Numbered from the stretch's first letter, positions 1 to 10,312 are shown. The stretch is DNA of 64,000 bases from Acinetobacter sp. ANC 4648 (GCF_002135345.1 NZ_NEGI01000004.1:154891-218890); one strand, 5' to 3'. Notes: generated by a model from the letters alone, not told the origin. A program made the numbers and translations.

Positions 1-80
1 AGAAGAATCCTTATACTCTGCGAGCAAAATGTACTCATTGCATCAACATAATTAATGAATCAAGTTAAATAGTCTGCAAC

Positions 81-1433
81 TTAAGCACTTTTTTTAATCA
101 ACTTAAATAAAACAAACAATAGTAAAATCCATACAGGCAGCATCAACACCGACAGCATAAACCCCTGACTCCACATAATGTAAAGAATGATCAGCATAAA
201 AGCCAAAACCAAATAATTGGTGAATGGTGCAAATAACGCTGGAAATTTGGTCTGGATACCCTGCTTTTTCATGGCTTTTCTGAATTTTAAATGAATTAAA
301 CTGATCATCATCCAGTTCAATACTGCTGCGGCTACCACAATATAAATCAGGTAACTTAATGCTTTTTCAGGTACAAAGTAATTAAGTAAAACACAACCAA
401 AAATTAGCAATGCAGAAAATAAAACGGCAGGAATAGGAATCCCTTGTTTAGTAACATGCTTAAAAATTTGCGGTGCATTACCTTGCTCTGCCAAGCCTAG
501 TAGCATACGGCTATTGGCATACATGCCGCTATTACAGACAGATACAGATGCTGTTAAAATAATAAAATTAAGTAAATGTGCCGCCCAATCAATACCCATT
601 TGCTTAAAAATAAGTACAAATGGACTTTTATCTAGGCCACCTAAATCTAATTGATTCCAAGGCACCAAAGACAAAAGAATGGCCAATGAACAGATGTAAA
701 ACAAAAAGATCCGAATAACGGTCTGATTCACTGCTTTAGGAATATTTCTTTCTGGGTCTTCTGTTTCAGCAGCAGCCATACTAATCAGCTCAATTCCGCC
801 AAAAGCAAACATCATAAAGGCTAACATATAAAATAGGCCTTCAAAACCATGTGGAAAAAATCCACCATGTACCCACAAGTTGCTGATAGAAGCTGTTGAG
901 CTAGTATCTGCGGTCATCAGCAAATAAACACCAAAAATGATCATTGCAATAATCGCAAGGACTTTAATCATCGACAGCCAAAATTCAGATTCAGCATACA
1001 GCTTTACATTGGCTAAATTTGCAAGGGTCACTACAACAAAAAAGACCAATACAGATGTCCAAGCAGGAATATGGGGCCACCAGTAATTGACATATTTTCC
1101 AATAGCGGTCAGTTCGGTCATTACCACCAAAATATATAAAACCCAGTAGTTCCAACCCGTCAAAAATCCGGGAAATCGTCCCCAATATTTAAAAGCAAAA
1201 TAACTGAATGAACCCGTTACGGGTTCATGAACAATCATTTCGCCAAGTTGGCGCATAATCAGAAACGCAATTAAGCCGCCAATCATGTAACCTAAAATAA
1301 TGGATGGCCCAGCGGATTGAATAATATGTGCTGAACCTAGGAATAAACCTGTGCCAATTGCACCGCCCATAGCAATCAATTGAATATGACGGTTCTTTAA
1401 ACGGCGCTGAAGTTTAGGCGTCTCGCTGTTCAA
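81..1433 (-). CDS. Amino-acid permease, APC superfamily (AroP/ProY/CycA-like)
   Basis: A 450-residue integral membrane protein, likely a proton-coupled importer of neutral or aromatic amino acids across the inner membrane. The N-terminus has the family signature just before helix 1 (RHIQLIAMGGAIGTGLFLG, about residues 15-33), followed by about twelve hydrophobic segments. A charged loop with the motif AETEDPERNIPKA lies near residue 225, as in AAT-family permeases. Length matches the family (450-470 aa). It is the last gene before the window edge on this strand and no partner is visible. Substrate cannot be read from the sequence; AroP, PheP, ProY and CycA are all close relatives. Confidence 0.9.
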   Translation of the reverse strand: MNSETPKLQRRLKNRHIQLIAMGGAIGTGLFLGSAHIIQSAGPSIILGYMIGGLIAFLIMRQLGEMIVHEPVTGSFSYFAFKYWGRFPGFLTGWNYWVLYILVVMTELTAIGKYVNYWWPHIPAWTSVLVFFVVVTLANLANVKLYAESEFWLSMIKVLAIIAMIIFGVYLLMTADTSSTASISNLWVHGGFFPHGFEGLFYMLAFMMFAFGGIELISMAAAETEDPERNIPKAVNQTVIRIFLFYICSLAILLSLVPWNQLDLGGLDKSPFVLIFKQMGIDWAAHLLNFIILTASVSVCNSGMYANSRMLLGLAEQGNAPQIFKHVTKQGIPIPAVLFSALLIFGCVLLNYFVPEKALSYLIYIVVAAAVLNWMMISLIHLKFRKAMKKQGIQTKFPALFAPFTNYLVLAFMLIILYIMWSQGFMLSVLMLPVWILLLFVLFKLIKKSA

Positions 1434-2026
1434 AACAGACTCTCATTGGGTAAAATGTGAATTGTAGATGTTAAGTGTCATATAACCTAGCCCATCAATA
1501 GAAATAATTTTAGATTCACATTTTGTGGGTTTAAATGAGCCATAAAGAGTAATATTTTAGTTCTTCTAAGTTCTTTAGCTATATTGATCTGATTGCCTAT
1601 ATCAACAACATACTATGTTGTTGATAGTAAAATATTGAAAATATCTTTTTATATTAGGAAATTTCACTGAATAATATTCAAAAAATAGAACAGACAAGAG
1701 ATCCCTTATCAGTCCCTATTTTATCTTTAAATAGAATAAAAATTAAATATAAAAAAGATAGTGTCCTTATCGAGTTTAACAACGGAATGCCACAGATTTG
1801 TTTCAATCAAAAATAATTCTTTTTAAGCATAAATAAATATTGCAGAAAACATAGTAAATCCTCTTAAATCTGTACTACTTTTCACTTCTAATATTCACTT
1901 ATTCCGCTAACTCACAATATCAGTAGGCTTAAAGTAATAAATTGACTTGGTTGCAAGCTCACCAAGTATTCTATCAATATTATCTAATTTATTTCGTATA
2001 ACATAATTCGATTTGAGCTTACTTCC
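1434..2026. other. Intergenic stretch, about 590 bp, AT-rich
   Basis: No convincing gene is seen on either strand. The stretch separates the permease from an integrase remnant and contains one perfect inverted repeat (listed separately). It may be residual DNA of the lost integrated element to which the integrase fragment belonged. Confidence 0.6.
1601..1625. promoter_or_regulatory. Perfect 25-bp inverted repeat, operator-like
   Basis: Two 12-base arms, ATCAACAACATA and TATGTTGTTGAT, flank a single central base with no mismatch. The short spacing suits a dimeric repressor site better than an RNA hairpin, because the loop would be one base. It lies about 170 bp upstream of the permease start, between it and the integrase remnant. 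The regulator is unknown. Confidence 0.4.
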
Positions 2027-2245
2027 TCATTCACTATAGTATTTTTCACACAGTTGCTTAAAAAGCAATATCGGCATTATGCCTTTTTCAATTTGAGCTT
2101 TTCCCGACCTTAATTCAAGTATTTTAAATGAAGCCCATCGTTCACACTCTTCTTTCGTATCGTGTGTAGAGGAATAGCGTTTTTTGTCATAAGTTACAGT
2201 TATACGCCAACTTTGACCACGTTGAATGGGTTTTGGAAGCTTCAC
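2027..2245 (-). pseudogene. Phage-type tyrosine integrase, N-terminal remnant
   Basis: A 72-residue reading frame that looks like the N-terminal SAM-like/arm-binding part of a phage integrase: KLPKPIQRGQSWRI, then a KKRYSSTHDTKEECERWA segment and a LCEKYYSE ending. Full-length integrases continue for about 300 more residues with the catalytic R-H-R-Y set, and none of that follows. It is best read as the scar of an excised or decayed prophage. Homology is judged from sequence style alone. Confidence 0.7.
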
Positions 2246-2376
2246 AATGTTGGTGCAGACTTATCTTTATTTTAGCTCAAATTGAGCGATTTAAACGAAT
2301 ATTCGGTTATTTTAATTATAAATAAAACCCACAATATATGGGCTTTATCTTTAATAATATATTGATTAAACTATAT

Positions 2377-2955
2377 TTATTTAGAAACTGAAGCTTCAGT
2401 TGTAATATTTACAGTGATCTTATCACCAACATTCGGAACATAATTTCCAATACCAAAAGCTGAACGGTCAAATGTAGTGGTTGCATTAAATCCAACAGAC
2501 TGTGCTTTCGTCATAGGATGCTCACCTTGTTTGTTCAAAATAGCATTCAGAACTACAGGTTTAGTTACACCTTTTACTGTTAAATCACCTGTAATTTTGA
2601 AGTGTTTTTTATCCTTCGTCTCTACTTTGGTACTTTTAAAAGTAATATTTGGAAATTTGTCTGCATCAAACCAATCTGCTTTTTGGAACTCTTTATCCAA
2701 TGCTGGAACATTCGTATTTACGCTGCTAATTGGGATAATTACATTTACTGAAGAGTTAGCAGGCTTTTCATTATCTACATTAATTGTACCTTGAATATCG
2801 GTAAAATTTGCAGATGGTGTAGAGAAACCGAAGTGATTCCAAGAAAATACAGTCGCCGTATGTGTAGGATCAATTTGATAAGCTACAGGCTTTGCTACTG
2901 AAAAAGTTGCAATTGTTGCTACAGCTAAACCAAGAGTTAATGCTTTAAAATTCAT
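2377..2955 (-). CDS. YceI family periplasmic lipid-binding protein
   Basis: A 192-residue secreted protein. Residues 1-21 form a Sec signal peptide ending at VAKP. The mature part has the YceI pattern: an initial YQIDPTHTATVFSWNHFG strand, an internal DKEFQKADWFDADKFPNITFKS segment, and a TGDLTVKGVTKPVVL segment. The family forms an eight-stranded lipocalin-like barrel that binds isoprenoid or other lipids. The gene stands alone, with AT-rich DNA on both sides. Family assignment is firm; the ligand is unknown. Confidence 0.93.
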   Translation of the reverse strand: MNFKALTLGLAVATIATFSVAKPVAYQIDPTHTATVFSWNHFGFSTPSANFTDIQGTINVDNEKPANSSVNVIIPISSVNTNVPALDKEFQKADWFDADKFPNITFKSTKVETKDKKHFKITGDLTVKGVTKPVVLNAILNKQGEHPMTKAQSVGFNATTTFDRSAFGIGNYVPNVGDKITVNITTEASVSK

Positions 2956-3253
2956 ATTTTTATCTCACTTAAGAATGCTTATTAGTTTATACAGCTATTA
3001 GTTTAATTCACCGCTATCTATAAAACGATATGTTGCATTATTAGAACAACCTTCTACGTTCAAGTACAAGTTAAACCATCAATAAACACAACTATATGAT
3101 ATTAATACTTTTATATGTTTAAAATATTCAGGCTAGCTAATTTAAATTATCTTATTCATATTTTTAGAATAACTCCATACAAAAAACCTACATTCAAAAG
3201 CCAATAAAAAAGGTTGTATAGCTATAAATTTCAAAACATTAAGAAGATACAAA

Positions 3254-3661
3254 ATGAGTCATAATGTACAAGCACAGAGTACGACTACACCCTATCGAAT
3301 TACCCTTACAGACCCTCAAGGGCATATCTGGTATGTAGATGAACCTATTGCAAAAGGTGGGCAAGATTCTGCACCAAATCCCATACAGTTGTTACTTTCT
3401 GCTTTAGGTGCTTGCACCACAGTCACTTTACAAATGTACGCAGATCATAAAGAAATTAAATTAGAACATGTACAAGTCGATCTAGCTTTAAATCCAAATG
3501 GTGACTCTGAAGTGGGACAAAGTACCATTGAAAGAAAAATTCTTTTAAAAGGGAATTTTACCGAGGAGCAACATAAGCGTCTACTTAAAGTAGCAGAAAA
3601 CTGCCCTGTACATAAGCTATTAACTTCTAATATTCAAATAAATACGATATTAAGTTTTTAA
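3254..3661 (+). CDS. OsmC family peroxiredoxin-like protein
   Basis: A 135-residue cytoplasmic protein of the OsmC/Ohr fold. It has the two family cysteines: the first in LSALGACTTVTLQMYAD (about residue 57) and the second in ENCPVHKLL (about residue 117). Such proteins reduce organic hydroperoxides through a cysteine pair. The short form resembles the YhfA/OsmC-like subfamily more than classical Ohr. Transcription converges with the next gene on a shared terminator. Confidence 0.9.
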   Translation: MSHNVQAQSTTTPYRITLTDPQGHIWYVDEPIAKGGQDSAPNPIQLLLSALGACTTVTLQMYADHKEIKLEHVQVDLALNPNGDSEVGQSTIERKILLKGNFTEEQHKRLLKVAENCPVHKLLTSNIQINTILSF

Positions 3662-3692
3662 AAATGATTTGGGAATAATAAATACTCCAAAT

Positions 3693-3718
3693 AAAAAAGC
3701 CCCATTTGGGGCTTTTTT
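3693..3718. terminator. Bidirectional rho-independent terminator
   Basis: A stem of AAAAAAGCCCC / GGGGCTTTTTT with a 4-base loop sits between the convergent OsmC gene and the 71-aa gene. Runs of A and T on either side let it work on both strands. Confidence 0.9.
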
Positions 3719-3729
3719 ATTGATATGAC

Positions 3730-3945
3730 TTATAGCTTTTCAACCAATACACGGTCAATTTGCTTACGTCCAGTATGTGTTTCACGATTTTGTCTACGAA
3801 CCTTGATGACTTTTTCTTCATCTAAATCTTTTAACATCAACACGACTGCCATCATACTTTCAAGTGGAAGTTCTTGACCAATCCACTTCTGTTCACCCAC
3901 TTCCATCAGGGTGATTTCATCATTAATCTGGTTATAAAGGCTCAT
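3730..3945 (-). CDS. Hypothetical protein, 71 aa
   Basis: A short soluble acidic/basic protein with no recognised domain. It opens MSLYNQINDEITLMEVGEQKW and ends in a basic segment (KVIKVRRQNRETHTGRKQ). The gene has its own shared terminator and does not overlap another gene, which supports it being real. The style resembles small conserved Acinetobacter proteins. No function can be assigned. Confidence 0.6.
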   Translation of the reverse strand: MSLYNQINDEITLMEVGEQKWIGQELPLESMMAVVLMLKDLDEEKVIKVRRQNRETHTGRKQIDRVLVEKL

Positions 3946-4310
3946 ATTTTCCTCACTTATGGTGAATGAATACCATATTTAAATGCATACTCAATGAATG
4001 GCATCACTATATACCTATTCATAAAAACTGCCAGTGAAATATCGCTAAAAATACCCAATTAAGTGATTAAAAATTAAGTTTCATAGAAATAGTATTGATC
4101 ACCAATATAATCGTCATCTTCGGAATTATGACTCCTATCTTCAATGAGCCCCTTCGATCTATCTTATTTGATCAGAAGGTTATATTCCTATTGGGATAAG
4201 CACCACCATTAAATTAAGCCTCGATCACTTCCCCATATATATTTATGTAATATTGCTGAATTTCTTAATTTTCGGTTTTTCTCTTTTCCTAAAAATAATA
4301 TTGATATATA
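3946..4310. other. Intergenic stretch, about 365 bp
   Basis: AT-rich spacer between the 71-aa gene and the tkt terminator. No reading frame or strong hairpin is seen. It presumably holds the promoter of the 71-aa gene. Confidence 0.5.
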
Positions 4311-4336
4311 AAAAACGCCCCTTACGGAGCGTTTTT
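4311..4336 (-). terminator. Rho-independent terminator of tkt
   Basis: Hairpin with arms AAAAACGC and GCGTTTTT, ending in a T run on the minus strand, about 20 bp past the transketolase stop codon. Confidence 0.85.
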
Positions 4337-4356
4337 CAGCAAATTAAAACTTTCGA

Positions 4357-6345
4357 TTAAGCTGTAATTTCTTTTACTGCGGCAACAACTGCTTCAGTAG
4401 TAATACCGAAGTATTGGTATAAATCTTTTGCAGGAGCAGATTCACCGTATGTAGTCATACCAATTACACGACCATCAAGACCTACAAATTTCCACCAATA
4501 ATCCACATGTGCAGCTTCAACAGCAACACGTGCACGGATGTTTGCAGGAAGAACTGCTTCACGGTAAGCTGCATCTTGCTTCACAAATTCTTCAGCACAT
4601 GGCATAGACACGACACGTACACCATCAAGTTGTGCATATGCTTCCATTGCCAATGAAACTTCAGAACCTGTTGCAATAATAATTGCTTTTAATTCGCCTT
4701 TTTCTTCAGCCAATACATAGCCACCTTTTGTCACATTCTCAATTTGAACTTGAGTACGTGCTTGGAATGGCAAATTTTGACGAGAGAAAATTAACGCTGT
4801 AGGGCCTTCTGAACGTAACAATGCAGATTTCCAAGAAATAGAAGCTTCTACAGTGTCACATGGACGCCATGTATTTAAGTTTGGTGTCCCACGTAAAGAT
4901 GCAATTTGTTCTACAGGTTGATGTGTAGGACCATCTTCACCTAAACCAATTGAATCATGAGTATATACATGAATTACACGTTGTTTCATCAGTGCAGACA
5001 TACGTACTGCATTACGTGCATATTCCATGAACATTAAGAATGTTGCAACGTAAGGAATGAAACCACCGTGAAGTGCAACACCATTGGCAATCGCAGTCAT
5101 ACCGAACTCGCGCACACCATAATGTACGTAGTTACCCGCTGGATTATCTTGTACGCCTACACAACCTTTCCACAATGTTAGATTTGAACCAGCAAGATCA
5201 GCAGAACCGCCTAAAATTTCAGGAAGTAATGGACCAAACGCTTGAAGTGCATTTTGGCTTGCTTTACGTGTTGCAATAGTTTCCGCTTTTGCATTTACTT
5301 CAGCAATATAAGCATCTGCTTGTGCAACAAAATCTGCAGGTAAATCACCAGAAATACGACGTTTTAACTCAGCCGCTTCAGTTGGGTATTTTGCTGCATA
5401 TGCTGCAAACACTTCATTCCAAGCTGCTTCAGATTGAGCACCTTTCTCTTTAGCATCCCAAGCTGCATAGATATCAGCAGGAATAACAAATGCTTCTTCA
5501 GTCCAACCCAAAGCTTGACGTGTTAATGCAATTTCATCATTACCGAGTGGTGCACCGTGGCAATCTTCTTTACCTTGTTTATTTGGTGAACCTAAACCAA
5601 TAATCGTTTTACAAATAATTAAGGTTGGTTTAGCCGTTTCAGCTTTGGCATCCAAAGTTGCTTGACGTAATGCTTCAGCATCATGACCATCAACTTTAAG
5701 CACTTGCCAACCATAAGCATGGAAGCGTTGTTCTGTGTCATCAGAGAACCAACCCTCTACTTCGCCATCAATTGAAATGCCATTATCGTCATAATAAGCA
5801 ACAAGTTTGCCTAAACCTAAAGTACCAGCCAATGAACATGCTTCGTGAGAAACACCTTCCATTAAGCAACCATCGCCTAAGAAACAATAGGTAAAGTGAT
5901 CTACAACTTGAAGATCATCTTTATTGAATTGCGCAGCTAAAGTTTTCTCAGCAAGTGCAAAACCAACTGCATTTGCAATCCCTTGACCTAAAGGACCAGT
6001 CGTTGTTTCAATACCTGGTGCATAACCTAACTCTGGGTGACCTGGCGTTTTAGAATGCAACTGACGGAACGATTTAAGATCTTCAATTGAAAGCGCATAG
6101 CCCGTTAAATGTAACAATGCATATTGAAGCATTGAACCATGACCATTAGACAATACAAAACGATCGCGGTTGGCCCATTGTGGGTTGCTTGGATTATGAT
6201 TTAAAAAATCACGCCAAACGACATCAGCGATATCTGCCATCCCCATTGGAGCACCTGGATGTCCAGAATTTGCTTTTTGCACAGCATCCATTGCTAATAC
6301 ACGAATTGCATTGGCAATACGACGTTCATTCAGCGGGGTTGTCAT
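4357..6345 (-). CDS. tkt: Transketolase
   Basis: A 662-residue thiamine-diphosphate enzyme that moves two-carbon ketol units between sugar phosphates in the non-oxidative pentose phosphate pathway. Visible features are the N-terminal substrate loop ([15 protein letters not shown], about residues 26-40), the ThDP/Mg motif starting [13 protein letters not shown] and ending in DDN (about residues 157-188), and the pyrimidine-domain segment [18 protein letters not shown] (about residue 465). Length fits bacterial TktA/TktB. It is monocistronic with its own terminator and is divergent from metK. Confidence 0.98.
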   Translation of the reverse strand: MTTPLNERRIANAIRVLAMDAVQKANSGHPGAPMGMADIADVVWRDFLNHNPSNPQWANRDRFVLSNGHGSMLQYALLHLTGYALSIEDLKSFRQLHSKTPGHPELGYAPGIETTTGPLGQGIANAVGFALAEKTLAAQFNKDDLQVVDHFTYCFLGDGCLMEGVSHEACSLAGTLGLGKLVAYYDDNGISIDGEVEGWFSDDTEQRFHAYGWQVLKVDGHDAEALRQATLDAKAETAKPTLIICKTIIGLGSPNKQGKEDCHGAPLGNDEIALTRQALGWTEEAFVIPADIYAAWDAKEKGAQSEAAWNEVFAAYAAKYPTEAAELKRRISGDLPADFVAQADAYIAEVNAKAETIATRKASQNALQAFGPLLPEILGGSADLAGSNLTLWKGCVGVQDNPAGNYVHYGVREFGMTAIANGVALHGGFIPYVATFLMFMEYARNAVRMSALMKQRVIHVYTHDSIGLGEDGPTHQPVEQIASLRGTPNLNTWRPCDTVEASISWKSALLRSEGPTALIFSRQNLPFQARTQVQIENVTKGGYVLAEEKGELKAIIIATGSEVSLAMEAYAQLDGVRVVSMPCAEEFVKQDAAYREAVLPANIRARVAVEAAHVDYWWKFVGLDGRVIGMTTYGESAPAKDLYQYFGITTEAVVAAVKEITA

Positions 6346-7016
6346 AGATCAGAGTCCAATAAGGTTAAAATAAAGGAAGATGAATAAAAATTCGTAACTT
6401 GGCTATATTGTCTTAAAAAAAGTGAACGGGGTAAAGCCTTAACTTTATATTTATGCAAGCAGGCTCCAAATTCATTACAAATTAGATAATTTTGCTTTAA
6501 AAGCGAACAACACAACAGCTCATTCATCCTATATAAATCATTCATCTCGCTCCTTAAATAAGAATAACGAAAAGTAAAGATTGAACTTGCATCTTCTGCA
6601 GACGATATGAAATATAAATTTCACATCTTTACCGTGAGACTAAAAGCCAGTTTAATCTTATAAAATGCAATAAATAATATTGTTTACAGCCCAATCAAAA
6701 TAAATTTTTCACTCTAAAGTAAGTTAAAAAATGAAAAACTCAACACCAATCAATCGACTGCTACGTTATTTATGGGGGCCACTTGCTTTAAAACTTGTTT
6801 TGTATTGTACAGAAAATGCCATATGACGTATAAATTTCAATCAAATCATTTTTAGCTCCTTCATTTTTTCCTATTTATCAGTTTTTTTGATGAGCATATC
6901 TATAAAAAAACCAATGAATTGAAATAAATTCATGCTTTTTGGTCAGGTTAAGCTAGTCCTAAAGTCGAACTCGATGTAACATACTGCGTCTTTTGAATAA
7001 CTGTGATAGGACTTTC
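6346..7016. other. tkt-metK divergent intergenic region, about 670 bp
   Basis: A long divergent spacer that must hold promoters for tkt and metK. It contains one candidate small reading frame (listed separately). No SAM riboswitch pattern was recognised upstream of metK. Confidence 0.5.
6731..6826 (+). CDS. Candidate small protein, 31 aa (uncertain)
   Basis: An ATG frame upstream of metK encodes a 31-residue peptide with a basic start (MKNSTPINRLLRYLWG) and a short hydrophobic stretch (PLALKLVLYCTE). Only a weak purine stretch precedes the start. It could be a small membrane-associated peptide, a leader peptide, or chance. Confidence 0.25.
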   Translation: MKNSTPINRLLRYLWGPLALKLVLYCTENAI

Positions 7017-8183
7017 ATGCGCGAGTACGCTGTCTTCACTTCGGAATCTGTAAGCGAAGGTCATCCCGATAAAATGGCTGACCAAATTAGTGACGCTATA
7101 TTGGATGCAATCATCAAAGAAGACCCATATGCACGGGTCGCTTGTGAAACGCTTGTAAAAACGGGTGCGGTTGTACTTGCTGGCGAAATCACAACAACTG
7201 CTAATGTTGATTTTGAAGCCATTGTTCGTCAAACCGTAAATGGAATTGGTTATCACCATTCTGACCTTGGTTTTGATGGTTCAACCTGTGCTGTAATCAA
7301 TATGATCGGCAAGCAATCACCTGAAATTGCACAAGGTGTAGACCGTCAAAAACCTGAAGATCAAGGTGCTGGCGACCAAGGCCTCATGTTTGGTTATGCA
7401 AGCCGTGAAACTGACGTTTTAATGCCGGCTCCAATTTCTTATGCACATCGCTTAATGGAAAAGCAAGCTGAGTTACGTCGCAACGGTGCTTTACCGTGGT
7501 TACGTCCAGATGCAAAAAGCCAAGTTACCTTTGCTTATGAAAATGGTATGCCTGTACGTTTAGATGCAGTGGTTTTATCAACTCAACACGATCCTGATAT
7601 TTCACAAGCCAACTTAAAAGAAGCTGTGATTGAAGAAATCGTGAAAAAAATCATTCCTGCGGAAATGTTCCATGCAGGCACGCAATTTCACATCAACCCA
7701 ACGGGTATGTTTGTAATTGGTGGTCCTGTTGGTGACTGTGGTCTAACTGGTCGTAAAATCATTGTTGATACTTACGGTGGCATGGCTCGTCACGGCGGTG
7801 GTGCATTCTCTGGTAAAGATCCATCAAAAGTAGATCGTTCTGCTGCCTATGCTGGTCGTTATGTTGCGAAGAATATCGTCGCTGCTGGACTTGCTGACAA
7901 ATGTGAAATTCAAGTGTCGTATGCGATTGGTGTTGCTGAACCAACATCAATTTCGATCAATACCTTCAATACCAATAAAGTATCTGAAGAATTGATTATT
8001 CAATTGGTACGTGAACACTTTGACCTTCGCCCATACGGTATTACCCGTATGTTAGATCTTGTTCAACCGATGTATAAGCAAACTGCTGCTTATGGTCACT
8101 TTGGCCGTGAAGGTACTGATACTGCATTTACATGGGAAAAAACAGATAAAGTTGCAGCGCTTAAAGCATCAGCAAATCTATAG
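7017..8183 (+). CDS. metK: S-adenosylmethionine synthetase
   Basis: A 388-residue enzyme that makes SAM from methionine and ATP. It has the ATP motif [16 protein letters not shown] near the N-terminus, the hexapeptide-type loop [12 protein letters not shown] (about residue 117), and the glycine-rich [19 protein letters not shown] (about residue 258). The start is set at the ATG at 7017, with an AGGA ribosome site 8 nt upstream. An in-frame ATG 24 nt earlier would add residues not found in the family. It ends at a strong terminator. Confidence 0.98.
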   Translation: MREYAVFTSESVSEGHPDKMADQISDAILDAIIKEDPYARVACETLVKTGAVVLAGEITTTANVDFEAIVRQTVNGIGYHHSDLGFDGSTCAVINMIGKQSPEIAQGVDRQKPEDQGAGDQGLMFGYASRETDVLMPAPISYAHRLMEKQAELRRNGALPWLRPDAKSQVTFAYENGMPVRLDAVVLSTQHDPDISQANLKEAVIEEIVKKIIPAEMFHAGTQFHINPTGMFVIGGPVGDCGLTGRKIIVDTYGGMARHGGGAFSGKDPSKVDRSAAYAGRYVAKNIVAAGLADKCEIQVSYAIGVAEPTSISINTFNTNKVSEELIIQLVREHFDLRPYGITRMLDLVQPMYKQTAAYGHFGREGTDTAFTWEKTDKVAALKASANL

Positions 8184-8194
8184 TTTTTCTTCTT

Positions 8195-8223
8195 AAAAAA
8201 GCTCGCTTTATGCGAGCTTTTTT
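8195..8223 (+). terminator. Rho-independent terminator of metK
   Basis: Hairpin of AAAAAAGCTCGC and GCGAGCTTTTTT with a short loop, about 11 bp after the metK stop. Confidence 0.9.
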
Positions 8224-8294
8224 ATTGATCAACAACATGATATAAAACTTAAAAGCTTAGACTCCCTTTCATTATTCTTTTCAGGTGTACTCAC

Positions 8295-8606
8295 ATTGCA
8301 GTTATTTTACAAGTTGATTTTCCAAGTCAAGGACCATTTCAAGATGAAATGACTTCAGCATTTAAAACACTGGCTGAAAGTATTAATCATGAAGCTGGTA
8401 TGCTATGGAAAATTTGGACCGAAAATAGTGAAACCCAAGAAGCTGGCGGCATCTATTTATTTGATACTCAAGAAAATGCTCAAAAATATCTTAAAATGCA
8501 CACTGCTCGTTTAGAAAGCTTTGGTTTAAGTAATATCCGCAGTAAATTTTTTAAAATAGACAATGCATTATCAACTCTAAATCATGCTACATTCATTCAA
8601 AAATAA
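8295..8606 (+). CDS. YdhR-type monooxygenase-like protein, apparent ATT start
   Basis: The protein matches the YdhR family of small dimeric ferredoxin-fold proteins (about 100 aa): a TLAESINHEAGMLWKIW segment, EAGGIYLFDT and YLKMHTARLESFG. The first in-frame ATG (8349) would delete the first beta strand. The frame stays open upstream and encodes the expected strand (AVILQVDFPSQGPF). No ATG, GTG or TTG occurs in frame there. An ATT at 8295 lies 7 nt after an AGGTG ribosome-site-like sequence and gives 103 codons. Either the rare ATT start is used, or the gene has lost its start codon. Confidence 0.75.
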   Translation: MAVILQVDFPSQGPFQDEMTSAFKTLAESINHEAGMLWKIWTENSETQEAGGIYLFDTQENAQKYLKMHTARLESFGLSNIRSKFFKIDNALSTLNHATFIQK

Positions 8607-8654
8607 ACTTTAAAATCCTATACATCATCTGTCAGGATTTTAAAGTTAAGTCGA

Positions 8655-8915
8655 CTAAGATTCTGTATCTGAAGATTTTTTATCCTGATTTAATACATCT
8701 AACAGTGTTGGCTGATTTGGTGTTGTATCAACATGCTCTTGTTTTAAATAAATATGAGCGGCTTTAAATACCACCACGACCACTAAACAGGCCAGCAGTC
8801 CAAAAATCCAATGTCCGTATGGACTTCGTATATGATGTGATCCACATCGACTACATTCTTTCTCTGTGGCATCTACGACCTTGTTACAACAAGCACAATG
8901 ATATTGATATAGCAT
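8655..8915 (-). CDS. Small zinc-ribbon membrane protein, 86 aa
   Basis: The N-terminus carries two cysteine pairs, CACC and CSRCG (about residues 7-25), typical of a zinc ribbon. One transmembrane helix follows (WIFGLLACLVVVVVFKAA, about residues 36-53), with a polar tail that is probably periplasmic. This layout is seen in small zinc-ribbon proteins of unknown role. The upstream 300 bp (8916-9216) is very AT-rich and holds no gene that I can see. Confidence 0.75.
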   Translation of the reverse strand: MLYQYHCACCNKVVDATEKECSRCGSHHIRSPYGHWIFGLLACLVVVVVFKAAHIYLKQEHVDTTPNQPTLLDVLNQDKKSSDTES

Positions 8916-9216
8916 AGGTTATCTCCTACTTTCCCGCTCATTATTGTTTTTCTCAGTTACACCTTCATTACACATAATTATATTTTAAGTGTATTTTTAT
9001 CTTAAAAAACTTGTTAGCAAGATACAAGTATAAATATCTTTGACTTTGTAATCAAAATTCATTTCCAAAATAATTAATGATTGTTTTATCTCATTTTATA
9101 ATTTGGTTTAAAATTTAAATTTGTAACTTTATTTTTTAAATTAAAGTTAAAGCAATTAACTTTCCCTATTTTTCAAAATTTCTTTAAAATAAGTCACAGA
9201 AATTGAGGAATTTAAA

Positions 9217-9396
9217 ATGGTACAACTGATTAAAAAAGGTGGATTACGTGAACGCGCAAATCGTAGTCGTAAATATTTAGGTTCTGAAAATACTGAAAAA
9301 ACACTTTTGCCTAACCGTTATGAGAATATGCAGAAAAAAGAAGAACCATCGATTCAGACTTATGCTGATTCTAAGAAAAAAACTGATGATATTTAA
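9217..9396 (+). CDS. Small basic hypothetical protein, 59 aa
   Basis: An ATG preceded by GAGGA at good spacing opens a 59-codon frame: MVQLIKKGGLRERANRSRKY, then a polar, lysine- and glutamate-rich tail ending KKKTDDI. No membrane segment is seen. Codon use and the clear ribosome site argue for a real gene. The function is unknown; the basic N-terminus would suit nucleic-acid or ribosome binding, but this is only inference. Confidence 0.65.
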   Translation: MVQLIKKGGLRERANRSRKYLGSENTEKTLLPNRYENMQKKEEPSIQTYADSKKKTDDI

Positions 9397-9556
9397 CCTT
9401 AGAATATGTAAATCACATCTAACCCCAAAAAGATAAAGTCATCAACAAATCACTTATACCACTAGTTCAGTTGTTCATAGATGATGCTAAGGTTTTTGTA
9501 CAAGCAAAATAAAAGACAAAACAACAAAGAACAGATTAAATTTTTATAAAAAAATC

Positions 9557-9587
9557 AAAAAAAAGCTGAATCTCAGATCCAGCTTTA
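9557..9587 (-). terminator. Rho-independent terminator of the FxsA gene
   Basis: On the minus strand, AAAGCTG and CAGCTTT arms enclose further paired bases (GATC/GAT) and are followed by a run of T. It lies 20 bp beyond the fxsA stop. Confidence 0.8.
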
Positions 9588-9606
9588 AATTTTAAGAATA
9601 TTGATT

Positions 9607-10191
9607 TTATTTTTTATTTACATCTTTCAATTCGATATGTTTACGATCGGGTTCAACTTCATGTGCTTCACCATCAATCACACTTGAATCATGATATTGG
9701 GCACCACCTTGTTGGTTTTGCATGTCCTGCATTTGACGCATTAAATCTGCGAATGGATTTTGCCCTTGTGCGCCCCCCATTCCAGACATATCGCCCCCCA
9801 TCATACCACCCATCATTTTTTCCATCATGGCTTGCTGACGTTTCATCATCGTTTGCATGATGATTTTTTTAAATAGACGTTGTACAGGCGGAATTAGGAT
9901 CAAAACAGCGATCACATCTGTAATTAATCCAGGAATAATAAACAATATTCCCGCCAAAATTTTTGGAAGATTATTGCTAAATTGTGGATCCGCACTCATT
10001 TGGCCCATCTGCATTTGCTGCATTTGAGGCATTAAACCTTTGGAATTCGAACGAATGAGTTTCAAACCAATAAAAAAAGCGGCAATAAACCAGAAGAAGA
10101 CATACCACATGCTTCCGACAAGATCACCTACCCCGATCCATACGAATATTTCGAGTACCAAGCCAATTAAAACAATAAGAGCTAATTTCAT
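9607..10191 (-). CDS. fxsA: FxsA family membrane protein
   Basis: A 194-residue inner-membrane protein with about four hydrophobic segments in the first 110 residues, including the family pattern LEIFVWIGVGDLVG and ILFIIPGLITDVIAVLILIPP. The cytoplasmic tail is rich in Met, Gly and Gln (MMEKMMGGMMGGDMSGMGG) and ends in charged residues. In E. coli, FxsA overproduction relieves F-plasmid exclusion of phage T7; its normal role is unclear. The gene is divergent from ruvC. Confidence 0.9.
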   Translation of the reverse strand: MKLALIVLIGLVLEIFVWIGVGDLVGSMWYVFFWFIAAFFIGLKLIRSNSKGLMPQMQQMQMGQMSADPQFSNNLPKILAGILFIIPGLITDVIAVLILIPPVQRLFKKIIMQTMMKRQQAMMEKMMGGMMGGDMSGMGGAQGQNPFADLMRQMQDMQNQQGGAQYHDSSVIDGEAHEVEPDRKHIELKDVNKK

Positions 10192-10312
10192 GAAAATTAA
10201 TCTAATCTCATATGAATAAATAAATTACGGTGGTCATTCGCTTAATCTCTATCAAGCTTTTTCCATACCTTTATGTAACAATATGGGCATTATTTTATTT
10301 TTAAAGTCCAGC

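Noticed and set aside
6342..6545. 67-codon frame upstream of tkt
   Set aside because: It lies in the tkt leader with no ribosome site, and the composition does not look like a protein.
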